Origin: Plantago elongata
Taxonomy: Eukaryota; Streptophyta; Magnoliopsida; Lamiales; Plantaginaceae
Length of the DNA stretch: 35,534 bases
Assembly: GCA_036897095.1 (NCBI GenBank)
Contig: JAYMSP010001150.1
Span: 1-35,534 of the forward strand
Direction: 5' to 3'
Made by a program: the position numbers and the translations under genes. The notes under the pieces are model-generated. The model searched no databases. It had not been told where the DNA came from and saw only the letters and a program-made list of their open reading frames with translations. Shown piece after piece: positions 34,001-35,534 of this stretch (within the stretch, counting starts at the first letter, position 1; each line of letters opens with the position of its first letter).

Positions 34001-35534
34001 TATACTTCTTCAAGAATTCTTCAGTACAATCAGGACCAAACATGAGACCGATGCCTCTCTCTTTATTTGGAGCTAGACCGGGGCTCATGGATGGATCTGA
34101 CCACAGGACATCACCGGGAATCATATTTGGACCTTCCCAGGGAGGGTCAAGAACAGATCGCCTAGCTTTTCCCAATTCTTCTAAAGAACCAAGGATTAGT
34201 GAATGCACATCCGGGTTATGAACAACTTTCCTGTTCTTCTTCTTCTTAGCCCGTCTTGTTGGCATGGCAACTGTACCACGGAAAAGACCTCCATGTGCAG
34301 TGTAAACATGCCCTGCAATAATGGAAGCAAGAGGAAGCCCTTCAAAACAGCCCAAACACTTTCTGTAAACATGCTTTCCATAATCACCATACTTTGTCGA
34401 CACTTCTTTCTCAAAACCATACACAGAAGTGCAATACTTTGATTCATGGTTTCCACGGAGTAAAAAAACCCTATTCGGCATAAGGACCTACAAAAAAGCA
34501 GTGTCCATATCGACACACGTGTTGGAAAAACATCAATTAAAGGAGAAAATTCAAAAAAGTGCATTTGACCATGAAAAGTTTATTATAGAGTTTTTAGTCA
34601 ATGACGAACATGCAATTACAACAACAGTACATCTTATTAGTTGCTAATAACTCCTGCAAAGAGGTTAGCTGTTCTCCCCCATTGAAAAAAAATATGTGCT
34701 TTTGCTAAGTACACGTCACTTTCAGCTCATACAATAACGAGGATAAGCAAAGACGCCATTATTACGGATTGCAGAATAGGCATCTCGCATCCATACACAT
34801 CTCCATAATCCATAGTTGCCTATTTCTTCCAGCTACAAGTACATCTAGTAAACTCAGTTCCTTTGTAACTTAATGACTTCTTCATACCATCATCGTGTCT
34901 CACCCTATTCGTAGTACCTCAGAGATTCACCTTCCCCAATTCCTCATCCTCATATAAATCATCCATAGATCACATCACAGTTAACATACATTTAATCAAG
35001 TAAATTGCTGTATTAAACATGATCAAATCCTAAAAACTACTAGTCATTAATTACTCAAATTGCTAAGACAATACAGTCAAACAATCAATAATTCACCAAC
35101 CTTCCAAGCAAGCAAAAGCAGAAAAACCTCAAGTCCCCAAGCACCTCGATCAACATAATCCCCATTAAACACGAAAAACCGATCGTCACTCGGATACCCC
35201 GCATCCTTCAGCAAAAACAACACATCGTGCAGCTGCCCGTGCACGTCTCCCACAACCACAACACGCGAGGACTCGCAATTGAATCCTCGATCCTGGTCAA
35301 TTAGCACGCAATTGGGCTCCTTGTGCAGGATTTTGGAGGCAGTGAGCACGAGCTTATCGAAGGCGGCGACAGGGAGAACGGAGGGGAGCTGCGATGGGGG
35401 AAGGGATTTGGAAGACCAATCGAAGGCGTGCATGAGGTTGAAGACCCAGGAGGTGGTTAATACGCCGTCGTCTGGCCATGTGATGGGGATCTGAGGAGGG
35501 GAGGAAGTGGGGGACGGGGAGTCGGAGGAGATTG
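31042..35534 (-). CDS. PP7: PP7-type serine/threonine protein phosphatase, 5' end beyond window
   Basis: Minus-strand exons are 35101-35534 (open at the right edge), 33993-34487, 33040-33186, 31424-31531 and 31042-31122. They join in frame to at least 421 residues, ending at TGA 31044-31042. All PPP-family metal-binding and catalytic motifs are present: [52 protein letters not shown] and [10 protein letters not shown], with [10 protein letters not shown] near the end. The insert between YTAHGGLF and VLDPPWEG carries a basic KKKKNRK stretch, as in plant PP7, for which I recall nuclear localisation and roles in blue-light and heat signalling. The tail ([13 protein letters not shown]) is acidic. 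The Arabidopsis counterpart I recall is At5g63870. The frame is open through the edge with no Met before MHAF, so the start lies outside. Confidence 0.93.
31944..32112. repeat. Three direct copies of ATTCATCAACTCCAAA in PP7 intron 3
   Basis: Exact copies lie at 31944-31959, 31977-31992 and 32097-32112, together with ACTCAAGTTGAG palindromes at 32083-32094 and 32118-32129 and CCAAACAC at 32133-32140. The style suggests one end of a MITE-like element, but no matching inverted end was found. Confidence 0.6.
32160..32355 (+). pseudogene. Unidentified coding-like fragment inside PP7 intron 3, opposite strand
   Basis: The plus strand reads [40 protein letters not shown] and [19 protein letters not shown] without a stop. 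Its balanced, high-complexity residue use, with W, C, H and P, is unlike the surrounding AT-rich intron. It sits between AAACAG (acceptor-like) at about 32161 and loss of coding character after about 32355, so it may be a single captured exon or retrocopy piece. I cannot name the parent gene. No flanking exon is seen on the plus strand. Confidence 0.5.
33507..33522. repeat. G16 homopolymer in PP7 intron 2
   Basis: Sixteen G directly after GTGTGGTGTGT on the plus strand, in the intron 33187-33992. It is the same length as the tract at 20234. Confidence 0.9.

Noticed and set aside
34203-34442. Open frame opposite PP7 exon 2
   Set aside because: Antisense shadow of a conserved phosphatase exon.
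1-35534. Novel multi-gene system or biosynthetic cluster
   Set aside because: The genes belong to unrelated housekeeping pathways, with no shared regulation visible; adjacency is best explained by ordinary plant gene order.

Overview
This is ordinary nuclear DNA of a flowering plant, most likely a eudicot. The signs are AT-rich introns with GT-AG borders, single-copy housekeeping genes split into many small exons, a DIVARICATA-type MYB gene, and plant-type transposon debris (LINE, MITE and tRNA-derived SINE relics). I cannot name the species. I found no operon, CRISPR array, phage or virus-derived element, and nothing I would call a new multi-gene system.

Layout. 1-541: 5' exon of an unidentified minus-strand gene that leaves the window on the left. 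764-1317: tandem duplication in front of a plus-strand gene for a mitochondrial p32/MAM33-family protein (1452-3370, 3 exons). 4197-7627: minus-strand YIP1-family Golgi/ER membrane protein (6 exons). 7900-10300: repeat-rich spacer with a LINE relic, a tRNA-Val(CAC) gene with a partial duplicate of its 3' flank, and a MITE-like element. 10303-10480: orphan first exon of a PP1-type phosphatase, with no later exons. 10818-16302: plus-strand folylpolyglutamate synthase (16 exons), with its first coding exon caught in a tandem duplication. 17264-23434: minus-strand NEDD1 WD40 gene (10 exons), convergent with FPGS. 23600-28440: transposon-eroded intergenic DNA. 28515-30098: plus-strand DIV-like MYB gene with an apparent intron arising inside a coding repeat. 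31042 to the right edge: minus-strand PP7-type phosphatase (4 complete exons and a partial 5' one). One of its introns holds a coding-like fragment of unknown origin on the opposite strand.

The genes do not form one pathway. They serve organelle biogenesis (p32), vesicle trafficking (YIP), folate metabolism (FPGS), microtubule nucleation (NEDD1), transcription (MYB) and protein dephosphorylation (PP7). The FPGS/NEDD1 neighbourhood and the p32/YIP/PP1 neighbourhood each resemble gene pairs that I recall as linked in Arabidopsis, so the window probably keeps ancestral gene order. Exon borders were worked out by hand from splice sites and reading-frame continuity. Product names come from recognising conserved sequence, not from a database search.
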